A stretch of 15,477 nucleotides of DNA from an uncultured archaeon A07HN63 (GTDB lineage: Archaea > Halobacteriota > Halobacteria > Halobacteriales > Haloferacaceae), in the NCBI GenBank assembly GCA_000496215.1, contig KI543214.1, forward strand, positions 174,091 through 189,567, read 5' to 3'. Shown one piece after another: positions 1 through 6,137 of this stretch. Under the pieces are notes generated by a model. It was not told the DNA's origin. It did not search any database and saw nothing but the letters and a program-made list of their open reading frames with translations. The position numbers and the translations under genes were made by a program. How positions within the stretch are numbered: the stretch's first letter is position 1; each line of letters begins with the position of its first letter.

Positions 1-10
1 TCTTCCATCG

Positions 11-19
11 GATTTATGG
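11..19 (+). promoter_or_regulatory. TATA-like box of the winged-helix regulator
   Basis: The AT-rich stretch GATTTATGG is centred about 29 bases upstream of the ATG at 44. That spacing fits a leaderless haloarchaeal transcript and supports the ATG at 44 over the in-frame GTG at 23, which would lie too close to the box. Confidence 0.45.
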
Positions 20-43
20 AGAGTGCGGGTTGAAGAGTGGTGT

Positions 44-568
44 ATGTCATCGATCGAGCTTACGCCGAGTCAGAAGACGATACTGACCGCGCTCACGAAT
101 CTCCACCGGGAGACCGAGGATGCCGTCAAGGGTGAGGATATCGCCGAGGAGGTCGACCGCAATCCGGGCACAATCCGCAACCAGATGCAGAGCCTGAAAG
201 CCCTCCAGCTCGTCGAGGGCGTTCCGGGGCCGAAGGGTGGGTATAAACCGACCGCGGACGCCTACGAGGCGCTCGAGGTCGACCGGATGGACGATCCGGC
301 CCCGGTCCCGCTGGAACACGACGGCGAGGAAATCAGCAACGCGACCGTCGAGAGTATCGACCTCTCCAGTGTCCACCACCCCGAACTCTGTCGGGCGGAG
401 ATACATCTGCAGGGATCGATCAAGGATTTCCACGAGGACGACGAGGTGGTCGTCGGTCCGACGCCGCTGTCCAAGCTCAAGATCGAGGGAACCCTCGACG
501 CGAAAGACGACACGAACGGTATTCTGATGCTCGAAATCGACGAGATGATCGCGCCGGCCGACGGGTAA
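44..568 (+). CDS. Winged-helix transcriptional regulator (haloarchaeal, Rrf2-like)
   Basis: Predicted cytoplasmic DNA-binding protein of 174 residues. Residues 5-70 form a winged helix: a helical start (LTPSQKTILTAL), a GEDIAEEVDRNPGTIRNQ recognition segment, and a wing ending in GPKGGYKPT, which resembles the GGY wing of Rrf2-type regulators. The C-terminal half (about 95-170) is a beta-rich domain containing HHPELCRAEIHLQGS and GPTPLSKLKIEGTL, which looks like a ligand or partner domain conserved in haloarchaea. I recognise the family as one often annotated as Rrf2-like in haloarchaea, but I do not know its targets. Only one Cys is present, so an Fe-S cluster as in IscR is unlikely. The ATG at 44 is chosen because it fits the upstream TATA-like box and starts the conserved sequence. 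It is convergent with the dehydrogenase downstream. Confidence 0.8.
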   Translation: MSSIELTPSQKTILTALTNLHRETEDAVKGEDIAEEVDRNPGTIRNQMQSLKALQLVEGVPGPKGGYKPTADAYEALEVDRMDDPAPVPLEHDGEEISNATVESIDLSSVHHPELCRAEIHLQGSIKDFHEDDEVVVGPTPLSKLKIEGTLDAKDDTNGILMLEIDEMIAPADG

Positions 569-623
569 CGTGTTCAGCCGGCGCTTTTGCAAGCCGTAGC
601 GTCAGTTCAACCAGTAGTAGAGC

Positions 624-659
624 AAAACAAAGACGGCTATACCGACGCCTCTTGCCGTC
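624..659 (-). terminator. Stem-loop plus T-rich terminator of the dehydrogenase gene
   Basis: Read on the minus strand, a GACGGC/GCCGTC inverted repeat (654-659 with 632-637) begins 2 bases after the TAG stop at 662-664. It is followed at once by TTTGTTTT (complement of 624-631). A stem followed by a T-rich run between convergent genes is what a factor-independent archaeal terminator would look like. The 16-base loop is long, so the T-rich tract may be the more important part. Confidence 0.4.
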
Positions 660-661
660 GC

Positions 662-1827
662 CTACATCTCGCTCCACGCACCGATAGCACGCTGCACGGA
701 CGTGATGTCGGCGATCCAGCGACAGGCGATCCCCTTTTTGAGTACCTTCGCCGGCAGGCCGCCGAACGTGTTGATCGGGATCCCATCCACGTCGTGGGCG
801 ACCGCCTCCTCGCCGACCGAGATGACCGTCCCCTTGTCCTTGTGTTGCCACGATTTCAGCGGCGCGCCACGAACCGCGCGAGCGAGATTTTCGCCGGCGA
901 CCTCGGCGGCCTGCCAGGCAGCCTGCGCCGTCGGCGGTGCCGACTCGTCATCACCCTGATCGACAAGGGCGGCGTCGCCGATGGCGAAGACGCGGTCGTC
1001 GTTGGTCTGGAAATCCGACTCGGCGACGACCCGATCCGAGCGGTCGTGGGTATCGAGATCGGTGCCGGCGATCTCGTCGCGACCGGTGATCCGCCGGTCC
1101 AGATCAGCACATCGTAGTCCATCGATTCCTCCTCGCCGAGGTGGACCTCCTCGTCGTCGACCTCCGAGATGAAGTCGCCGGTGAGAATCTCGACATCGCG
1201 TTCCAGAAGCCGCTTCTTGAGGGCCCCCTGAATGCGGGGGTCGTTGCCGGGGAAGATCTCGTCGAGGCCCTCGACGAGTGTGATCTCCAGCGGCGTGCGA
1301 GTGTCATCGCGGTAGCCGGCGATCTCGCCGGCGGTCTGGATGCCGGAGAGCCCGGCACCGCCGACGACCACCTGTGCCGGGTCGTTCTGTGTTGCCTCCT
1401 CGCCGGCCGCACGGATTGCCTCGTGAATCTCGCGGGCGTCGTCGAGGCTCTTCATCGTCAGCGCGTGTTCTTCGAGGCCGTCGATGCCGAAGAAAGCAGT
1501 CGAGCTGCCGACGCCCACGAGCAGGTAGTCGTAGTCGACGGGCTCGCCGTCGCGGAGTTCAACGGTTCGGTCGTCGGTGTCGACACCGGTAACGCGGTCG
1601 CGGACAAAGTTCGTCTCGGGCGATTTGATCTCGTCAACCGGGATCGCTACCTTCGATTCGGTCTGTGGGTTGCGGATGACGCGGTGGGTCTCGTGGAGGA
1701 CGAGGTGGTAGTCGTGTTCCGAGATCCACGTCAGTTCGGCCTCCCCATCGTTGATCTCGTCTTCGAACGACTGTACCGTCCCGGCACCGGCGTAGCCGGC
1801 CCCGATAACGACGACGTGCGCTGTCAT
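662..1827 (-). pseudogene. NDH-2-like FAD-dependent NADH dehydrogenase, one apparent frameshift
   Basis: Pyridine nucleotide-disulfide oxidoreductase fold, probably a type II NADH:quinone oxidoreductase that passes electrons from NADH through FAD to membrane quinone without pumping. Residues 1-20 hold the FAD Rossmann motif (VVVIGAGYAGAG). Residues 153-165 hold the second nucleotide motif (VVVGGAGLSGIQT). After codon 246 (LIWTGG, about 1090-1095) the frame breaks. One base is missing and the homologous reading resumes as ITGRDEIAGTDLDTHDR, then DDRVFAIGDAALV (the C-terminal FAD motif) and PTAQAAWQAAEVAGENLAR, ending GIACRWIADITSVQRAIGAWSEM with TAG at 662-664. The corrected length is about 388 residues, normal for the family. 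Without correction the reading runs out of frame to 856. The start is ATG at 1827 rather than GTG at 1836, because a CTTTAC box lies about 27 bases upstream. It is either an assembly indel or a very recent pseudogene. Confidence 0.85.
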
Positions 1828-1850
1828 AGTCGTCACTCCGCGGTCCGGGG

Positions 1851-1857
1851 GTAAAGC
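1851..1857 (-). promoter_or_regulatory. TATA-like box of the NDH-2-like gene
   Basis: On the minus strand GCTTTAC is centred about 27 bases upstream of the ATG at 1827, which implies a leaderless transcript and decides the start. It lies in the 55-base gap after uridine phosphorylase, so the dehydrogenase is probably transcribed separately. Confidence 0.4.
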
Positions 1858-1882
1858 GGCTTTGGAACGGTGCCGTGAGCGG

Positions 1883-2716
1883 TCACTCCAGCGTCAATCC
1901 GGCATGCCAGCGGTCGGCACCCGCCTCGCGTTTGGCGGCGTCCATCTCGGCGAGCAGAGCGACCGCGAGACTCGCCGTTTCGGCCGCCCGCGATTCACCA
2001 ACGGTCTCGAACGCCCCGGTTTCACGGTTCGCGTAGACGGTACAGACGGCCCCGGCGCGGAGCCCATAGAGGTTGGCGAGCGTGAGTACCGTGGCCGCTT
2101 CCATCTCGATGTTGGCGACGTTGGCCGATTTGAGTGTCGCAAGAAGGTCGTCGCTCCCCGGAGCCTCGTAGCCCTCGAAGCCGGGGCGTGCCTGACCGGC
2201 GTAGAAGCTGTCCGTGCTCAGCGTGGTGCCGACATGGTAATCGTGGTCCAGTCGTTCGGCAGCCGCGATCAGTGCGGTCACAACCTCGTGGTCGGCGGTT
2301 GCCGGATACGTCTCGTCGATATACTCGCTACTAGTTCCCTCCTGTCGCATCGCGCCCGACGTGATGACGAGGTCGCCGACGGCTATGTCCGGATCGACCG
2401 TGCCGCAGGAACCGACACGGATGAACGTCTCACAGCCGACACGGGCGAGTTCTTCGAGGGCTATCGCGGTCGAGGGGCCGCCGATCCCGGTCGAAGTGAC
2501 CGAAATCGGAGTCTCGTGATAGCTGCCTGTTGCCGTGCGGTACTCGCGGTGGGCGGCAACCGTTTCGGCGGCATCCCAGACAGCCGTGATTTTCTCGACA
2601 CGGTCGGGGTTGCCTGGCAGGAGTACACTATCGGCAACGTCGTCAGCGGTGACCTCGAGATGATACTGTCTGTCTGCGTTCGGGTCCTCGCTGTCGCGGT
2701 CATCGGTGCCGGTCAT
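1883..2716 (-). CDS. udp: Uridine phosphorylase (nucleoside phosphorylase family I)
   Basis: Phosphorolysis of uridine to uracil and ribose-1-phosphate in the cytoplasm, for nucleoside salvage or catabolism. The protein has 277 residues, about 20 more than the bacterial enzyme because of an acidic N-terminal extension. Family motifs are in order: VLLPGNPDRVEKI with phosphate-binding G35 and R39; FIRVGSCGTVDPDI at 98-111, the second phosphate loop; and NIEMEAATVLTLA at 202-214, where E204-M205-E206 would contact the ribose. Substrate assignment to uridine rather than purine nucleosides rests on overall similarity to Udp and on the adjacent cytidine deaminase, which produces uridine. The ATG at 2716 overlaps the cdd stop by four bases (2713-2716), so the two genes are probably translationally coupled and transcribed from the cdd promoter. 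Confidence 0.88.
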   Translation of the reverse strand: MTGTDDRDSEDPNADRQYHLEVTADDVADSVLLPGNPDRVEKITAVWDAAETVAAHREYRTATGSYHETPISVTSTGIGGPSTAIALEELARVGCETFIRVGSCGTVDPDIAVGDLVITSGAMRQEGTSSEYIDETYPATADHEVVTALIAAAERLDHDYHVGTTLSTDSFYAGQARPGFEGYEAPGSDDLLATLKSANVANIEMEAATVLTLANLYGLRAGAVCTVYANRETGAFETVGESRAAETASLAVALLAEMDAAKREAGADRWHAGLTLE

Positions 2717-3129
2717 TCCGCATCACCGGCCTCGCTGGCGGCATCGAGCGTGTCCTGCGAGATGGCCTTCGGGAGCAACTCGCCGAGGGTGTAGTCGTCG
2801 ACGTTGTCGCCGCGGTCACAGACGATCGGGAACGATTCGTCGCAGAACTCCGCGAGCGTCTGCCGGCACATCCCACAGGGCGTCACGCCGTCGCGGGCCG
2901 CCGAGGTGACGGCGAGCTTGGCGAACTCGGTATGGCCGGTCTTGACCGCCTCGGCGATGGCAACTTCCTCGGCGTGGATGCTGTTGGAGTAGTTGGCGTT
3001 CTCGATGTTGCAGCCGACGACAACGGTGTCGTCGGCCGTTCGGAGGGCTGCCCCGACGCGATACGACGAGTATGGGGCGTAGGCGTCGGTCAGTGCCGAC
3101 CGCGCCTGTTCGACGAGTGGATCGACCAT
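2713..3129 (-). CDS. cdd: Cytidine deaminase
   Basis: Zinc-dependent hydrolytic deamination of cytidine or deoxycytidine to uridine or deoxyuridine. The protein has 138 residues, the length of the short homotetrameric form. Visible motifs are YSSYRVGAAL (20-29), CNIENANYSNSIHAEEVAI (40-58) and TPCGMCRQTLAEF (83-95). Predicted zinc ligands are H52, C85 and C88, with E54 as proton shuttle. Using His (HAE) instead of the Cys (CAE) usual in short deaminases is a small oddity, because HAE is the arrangement of the larger dimeric E. coli enzyme. The ATG at 3129 is chosen over a far-upstream start at 3234: it begins the conserved sequence and lies about 26 bases from a strong TATA box. First gene of a cdd-udp operon. 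Confidence 0.93.
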   Translation of the reverse strand: MVDPLVEQARSALTDAYAPYSSYRVGAALRTADDTVVVGCNIENANYSNSIHAEEVAIAEAVKTGHTEFAKLAVTSAARDGVTPCGMCRQTLAEFCDESFPIVCDRGDNVDDYTLGELLPKAISQDTLDAASEAGDAE

Positions 3130-3151
3130 ACGAACATGCCGCGAGCAACGG

Positions 3152-3159
3152 CTATATAG
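3152..3159 (-). promoter_or_regulatory. TATA box of the cdd-udp operon
   Basis: CTATATAG, itself a palindrome, is centred about 26 bases upstream of the cdd ATG at 3129. This is the canonical position for a leaderless transcript. Confidence 0.6.
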
Positions 3160-3240
3160 GTTGGCGGTCGGTCTGGGTGTGGTAGGTTTGCGGTCAACCC
3201 GCGTGGGACACGGTGACCGCCATGCAGCCCCCATAATAAT

Positions 3241-3249
3241 ATTTAATTA
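3241..3249 (+). promoter_or_regulatory. TATA-like box of the first small membrane protein gene
   Basis: ATTTAATTA lies inside an AT-rich island (3232-3250) and is centred 27 bases before the GTG at 3272. It supports that GTG as a leaderless start. Confidence 0.5.
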
Positions 3250-3271
3250 GCAAGAGCCACAATGAGCTGCT

Positions 3272-3454
3272 GTGACCGAAATCGCGGCTCCGACACGGTA
3301 CGATGGCCTGCTGGCTGCGATGCCAGCGTCGGTGGTCGGCGGCACAGCCGCGGGGCTGTGGCTCACCATCCCCCTGCGTGTCGGTATCGGCCTCGGCGGG
3401 ATCGTTGCCGGGCTGTTTGTTCTCATCTCGTTGTTTCACCTCTCACCGAAGTAA
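3272..3454 (+). CDS. Small two-helix membrane protein
   Basis: A 60-residue protein starting at GTG. After a short polar N-terminus (TEIAAPTRYDGLL) it is almost entirely hydrophobic, with one segment at about 13-32 (AAMPASVVGGTAAGLWLTI) and another at about 34-56 (RVGIGLGGIVAGLFVLISLF), giving a helical hairpin with little exposed loop. I do not recognise a function. The layout resembles the many conserved small hydrophobic proteins of haloarchaea. The start is supported by the TATA-like box 27 bases upstream, and the N-terminal TRYDGLLAA reads like a real conserved start. First of three small membrane proteins on this strand, though each seems to have its own promoter. Confidence 0.65.
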   Translation: MTEIAAPTRYDGLLAAMPASVVGGTAAGLWLTIPLRVGIGLGGIVAGLFVLISLFHLSPK

Positions 3455-3466
3455 CGGACAGAAAGG

Positions 3467-3475
3467 CTCTAAGCC
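3467..3475 (+). promoter_or_regulatory. Weak TATA-like element before the 92-residue membrane protein gene
   Basis: CTCTAAGCC is centred about 25 bases before the ATG at 3496, in the 41-base gap after the previous stop. It is a weak match, so read-through from the upstream gene is also possible. Confidence 0.25.
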
Positions 3476-3495
3476 ACCGGTCGCCAACCACCAGT

Positions 3496-3774
3496 ATGAG
3501 TGACCACGATACGGCGGCCGGGATCGCCGGCTTCGGCCGGAAACTGCTGTTGGCTCTCGGCGGGAGTATGGTGTTGCTCGGCGGCATCCTCGGGTTGATC
3601 GTCGGCGCGAACGGTGGTGGTACCGTCGCCGAACTCACCGTCGCTGGCCCGCTGACGGTCCCGGTGACGCCGTTTGCGATGGCACTGTACGGGATGACCG
3701 TCGTCGGCGTGGCGCTGGGTAGCGTCTACGGGCTGGTGACGGTCGCCTCGCGCTTCGATTCCAACGCACAGTGA
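3496..3774 (+). CDS. Small two-helix membrane protein (DUF7520-like)
   Basis: A 92-residue protein. A polar N-terminus (about 1-15) is followed by a hydrophobic segment at about 16-38 (KLLLALGGSMVLLGGILGLIVG), an extracytoplasmic-looking loop, and a second segment at about 57-84 (PVTPFAMALYGMTVVGVALGSVYGLVTVASRFD). The pattern PFAMALYGMTVVGVALG resembles a haloarchaeal small membrane family that I believe is catalogued as DUF7520; I recall this from memory and have not checked it. Members are often found near respiratory genes, but nothing here shows that. The ATG at 3496 is preferred to upstream in-frame ATGs, which would overlap the preceding gene and encode Arg-rich out-of-frame sequence. 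Confidence 0.7.
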   Translation: MSDHDTAAGIAGFGRKLLLALGGSMVLLGGILGLIVGANGGGTVAELTVAGPLTVPVTPFAMALYGMTVVGVALGSVYGLVTVASRFDSNAQ

Positions 3775-3813
3775 GAAACAACGGTTTTTGACCATCGGCC
3801 ACCAGACATCTGT

Positions 3814-4095
3814 ATGGCACAGTCGACCGGTGACGAGCGGGCCGACGAGGACGCTGGCGAGGGGCCCTCCTTCGAGGAGGGTGACGCCCCACCGGGAGTG
3901 GAATCGTCGGGTCGGAACCGAAAGTGGGCCGCGCTGTTCGCGCTGCCGTTTTTGTTGCTGGGTGTCGGCAACGCGAGCCTGATCCTGATCTGGGGGATCA
4001 ACCCGCTGTGGGCGTTCGCACAGCTCCCGCCGATCCTGTTTACCACGGTACTCACGTATATGGTGTTCAGGACGGACTTTCTCGACGACCGGTAA
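3814..4095 (+). CDS. Small membrane protein with acidic N-terminal tail
   Basis: A 93-residue protein. Residues 1-35 are acidic and low in complexity (DERADEDAGEG, FEEGDAPPG) and probably cytoplasmic and disordered. Two hydrophobic segments follow at about 38-60 (WAALFALPFLLLGVGNASLILIWG) and 64-84 (LWAFAQLPPILFTTVLTYMVF), ending in FRTDFLDDR. I do not recognise a function. A T-rich element (GGTTTTTGA at about 3783-3791) lies 27 bases before the ATG and may act as a weak promoter or end the upstream transcript. The gene ends 20 bases from the convergent acetyltransferase. Confidence 0.65.
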   Translation: MAQSTGDERADEDAGEGPSFEEGDAPPGVESSGRNRKWAALFALPFLLLGVGNASLILIWGINPLWAFAQLPPILFTTVLTYMVFRTDFLDDR

Positions 4096-4115
4096 ATGCT
4101 GCCGCCCGGGTCGCT

Positions 4116-4694
4116 TCAGGAGCCAGTATCGTACTTGTAGCTCGCCGAGTCGGGATCGATCCCGAAGTCGGACGCCGTTTCCGGTGGCTCGGGTTCGCCC
4201 TCGTCGCCGGTTGCGGATTTGAACGCATCACGGAGTCGGGATGGCATCTCGAAGCCGTCGGTGTCGATCTGTCTGGCGGCGATGTCGCCGTCGCGTCGAT
4301 CCTGCTTGCGGTCGATCCGTTCGTCGAGGACATCGGGAAGGGTTGCCCGGTCAACCTCGGCAAAGCCGAACTGATCGAGATAGCCCGGCTGGTCGGTCAG
4401 GACGTAGACAGTCTCGAAGCCGGCATCGCTGGCCTCCGCGATGAGGCGTTCGATGACGTGGGCACCGACGCCCTGTTCGCGCCACGAGTCCCGCACGCCG
4501 ATCCCGGTGAGTTCACACACGTCCGGGTCGCTTGTGTGGATGCGGAGCCGGCCGAACCCCACGCGCTCGTTGGTTTGCTCGTCGACGGCGAGCACGTAAT
4601 CCCGCGACCGGAACGCCTCGTCGTCAAGTCCCATGGCGTCGATCTGCTCCAGTAGCCACGCCTCGTCCCGGTTTTTTGCGTCGCGGACGTACAT
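4116..4694 (-). CDS. GNAT family N-acetyltransferase
   Basis: Predicted acetyl-CoA-dependent acetyltransferase of 192 residues, substrate unknown. The GNAT fold spans about 1-120: beta strands at YVLAVDE and RVGFGRLRIH, ELTGIGVRDSWREQGVG with the acetyl-CoA pyrophosphate loop (Q74-G-V-G-A, motif A), ETVYVLTDQ, and the terminal YLDQFGF (105-111), typical of the family. The overall pattern (CELTGIGV, then QPGYLDQFGF) resembles the compact GNATs related to the N-acetylglutamate synthase or PanZ type, but that is only a guess. Residues 120-192 are a charged, probably disordered tail. The ATG at 4694 is supported by a GATTAAACG promoter element centred 28 bases upstream. Confidence 0.85.
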   Translation of the reverse strand: MYVRDAKNRDEAWLLEQIDAMGLDDEAFRSRDYVLAVDEQTNERVGFGRLRIHTSDPDVCELTGIGVRDSWREQGVGAHVIERLIAEASDAGFETVYVLTDQPGYLDQFGFAEVDRATLPDVLDERIDRKQDRRDGDIAARQIDTDGFEMPSRLRDAFKSATGDEGEPEPPETASDFGIDPDSASYKYDTGS

Positions 4695-4717
4695 ATCGCG
4701 GGATACAGCCTCACACG

Positions 4718-4726
4718 GATTAAACG
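4718..4726 (-). promoter_or_regulatory. TATA-like box of the GNAT gene
   Basis: CGTTTAATC on the minus strand is centred about 28 bases before the ATG at 4694, fitting a leaderless transcript. Confidence 0.45.
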
Positions 4727-4833
4727 TTCCCCGGAGCCGGCTCTATCGACGGAGCCTGTCGGGCAGGTTATCCGACCCCGCAGAGTATGAATGGTATGAG
4801 ACACGTAGCACCGCACCGAGGGCCCGCTCGCCG

Positions 4834-5492
4834 ATGAATCCGCGACGCGTCGATCTCGCGGTCGACATCACCTATGGACTCCTGATATTTCTGGCGATCA
4901 TCCTCCTGTTGCGCGTCGGCACGCAAACAGGCGTCGCCTTCGGTGTCGGCGTCCTGCTGTCGTATCTCGTCCACGTCGTCTGGAAGATGTCCCGGTTCGA
5001 CCCCGACTGGATGACCAGCGAGGTGGCCGACGTGGTCGAAAAAAGCGTCGAGGAAACGGTCGACGGCACAGGAGGTCGCCGACAGCGTCGAACAGAGCGT
5101 CGGTGAGACGGTCGAAAGCGAGGTTGCCGAGACGGTCGAGGAGGCCGTCGAGGAAACCGTCGGTGAAACGGTGGAAGCCACTGTTAGCGAGACAGTGGAG
5201 GATACCGACTGTCAGCGACACTGTCGAGGAGACGATCGACGAGAGGGTCGACGAGGAGGTCGCCGACACTGTTGAGGAGACAATCGAGGGGAAGGTCGAC
5301 GAGGAGGTTGCCGAGACGGTCGAAGCCACTGTTAGCGAGGAGGTGGCGGCCGTCATCGAGAAACTCGAATCGATCAACGAGCGCGTCGACCGTCGCCCGC
5401 GGACCGAGGAGGTCGAGGCCACAGTTGAGGAGAAGACAGCGGACCTGACAGATACCTCCGAGACGGACGACGCTGACACTGACGAGGAGTAG
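4834..5492 (+). pseudogene. Membrane-anchored four-residue-repeat (tetrad) protein, two apparent frameshifts
   Basis: Two hydrophobic segments at about residues 11-28 (ITYGLLIFLAIILLLRVG) and 32-50 (GVAFGVGVLLSYLVHVVWK) anchor a long acidic helix. From VADVVEKSVEETV onward nearly every fourth residue is Val or Ile (VEET, VGET, VEAT, VSDT, IDER, VDEE) for roughly 25 units, encoded by a 12-base imperfect tandem repeat at about 5030-5345. A polar tail follows (INERVDRRPRTEEVEATV, then DTSETDDADTDEE). The frame shifts twice inside the repeat, near 5065-5072 and near 5201-5208. All three frames read the same repeat, so they clearly belong to one gene of about 218 residues. Function unknown; a membrane-tethered scaffold or spacer is an inference. 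The ATG at 4834 starts the conserved-looking NPRRVDLAVDITYG; no clear TATA box is visible. The frameshifts may be assembly errors in the repeat. Confidence 0.7.
5033..5345 (+). repeat. 12-base imperfect coding tandem repeat
   Basis: Units resembling GTCGAGGAGACG recur about 25 times and encode V-E-E-T-like tetrads. The repeat spans both apparent frameshifts. Divergence between units suggests an old repeat kept by selection on the protein pattern, not a fresh microsatellite. Confidence 0.7.
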
Positions 5493-5515
5493 GCCGGGCG
5501 GTCAAACTCGCTGTC

Positions 5516-5540
5516 GTCGCCACGCGGGCGACTTGGTTTA
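5516..5540 (+). terminator. Hairpin plus T-rich tract after the tetrad-repeat gene
   Basis: GTCGCC (5516-5521) pairs with GGCGAC (5527-5532) across a 5-base loop and is followed by TTGGTTTA. It starts 24 bases after the TAG at 5490-5492 and sits between convergent genes. Confidence 0.35.
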
Positions 5541-6050
5541 CCGTGGAATCGCGCCGACGAGCAGTGGCACGCCGACGAGTATCGTCGCGCCGAAGACGAG
5601 GGCCGACCTGAGCCACTGGCCGCGAACGGCAGTTGCCTGCTCCTCGTAGGTCTGACCGCCAGCACGCGGCAGGACGAAATGCGCGAAGAAGGTATAGATG
5701 AAGCCGACGACGACGAGGACGGCGAATAGATGCGCGAGGAGATTGAACCCGACAGCTGGCACGACTGTCGGCACGACAGCCCCAGCGCTGACGACGAGCA
5801 ACGCATAGATGAGTCCGGTGAGCACGCCAGCCAGATGATGGAGGACCAACGTCTCGGGAAGGCGGACAGAATCGACGGATTGCCGGGTTACGATGGCCGT
5901 GGCGATGTAGGCCGGCACGAAGCCATCGGGCTGCCGGCTCATTGGCCAGTCCATCAGGAGTGCCGCAACCAGCCCGGTCACGGCGCCCACGGCCACCAGC
6001 AGTGGCGCCGACATCGACGCACCGGTCTGGGCTGCGGTGAGCGGAACCAT
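5538..6050 (-). CDS. Four-helix membrane protein of unknown function
   Basis: A 170-residue protein with predicted membrane segments at about 14-34, 66-90, 98-125 and 146-167. A striking polar loop after the first segment, MDWPMSRQPDGFVPAYIA (33-50), looks conserved and could be a functional site. HH at 71-72 and an AHF near 123 give histidines at helix ends. I recognise this as a haloarchaeal-type conserved membrane protein but know no function. The ATG at 6050 sits 33 bases from a good TATA element; an internal ATG at 6014 (MSAPLLVAVG) is the alternative start and would remove only a polar leader of 12 residues. Confidence 0.7.
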   Translation of the reverse strand: MVPLTAAQTGASMSAPLLVAVGAVTGLVAALLMDWPMSRQPDGFVPAYIATAIVTRQSVDSVRLPETLVLHHLAGVLTGLIYALLVVSAGAVVPTVVPAVGFNLLAHLFAVLVVVGFIYTFFAHFVLPRAGGQTYEEQATAVRGQWLRSALVFGATILVGVPLLVGAIPR

Positions 6051-6077
6051 GCCTTGCCCCTAAACTAGCTGGACACT

Positions 6078-6087
6078 GTTTATAATC
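6078..6087 (-). promoter_or_regulatory. TATA box of the four-helix membrane protein gene
   Basis: GATTATAAAC on the minus strand is centred about 33 bases upstream of the ATG at 6050, predicting a transcript with a leader of only a few bases. Confidence 0.5.
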
Positions 6088-6098
6088 ACGTCACACGG

Positions 6099-6120
6099 GC
6101 GGCTGACAGCGGTCAGCCGC
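6099..6120 (-). terminator. Perfect 9-base-pair hairpin downstream of the HTH-array gene
   Basis: GCGGCTGAC (6099-6107) and GTCAGCCGC (6112-6120) form a perfect stem with a 4-base AGCG loop, 17 bases past the HTH-array stop codon. No T tract follows on the minus strand, so it could be an RNA 3' end stabiliser or an operator for the next gene instead of a terminator. Confidence 0.4.
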
Positions 6121-6137
6121 GCCGCCGCAACGGGGCT

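Noticed and set aside
23..43. Upstream GTG start for the first regulator gene
   Set aside because: It lies too close to the TATA-like box and adds residues unlike the conserved N-terminus; the ATG at 44 is better.
587..1117. Plus-strand open frame over the 3' half of the NDH-2-like gene
   Set aside because: The minus strand here encodes the conserved C-terminus of the dehydrogenase; the plus reading is its shadow.
1141..1854. Plus-strand open frame of 237 residues opposite the NDH-2-like N-terminal half
   Set aside because: Antisense shadow; the minus strand carries both nucleotide-binding motifs.
5030..5345. Tandem repeats considered as a CRISPR array or non-coding satellite
   Set aside because: The period is 12 bases with no spacers, and translation gives a coherent tetrad pattern continuous with membrane segments.
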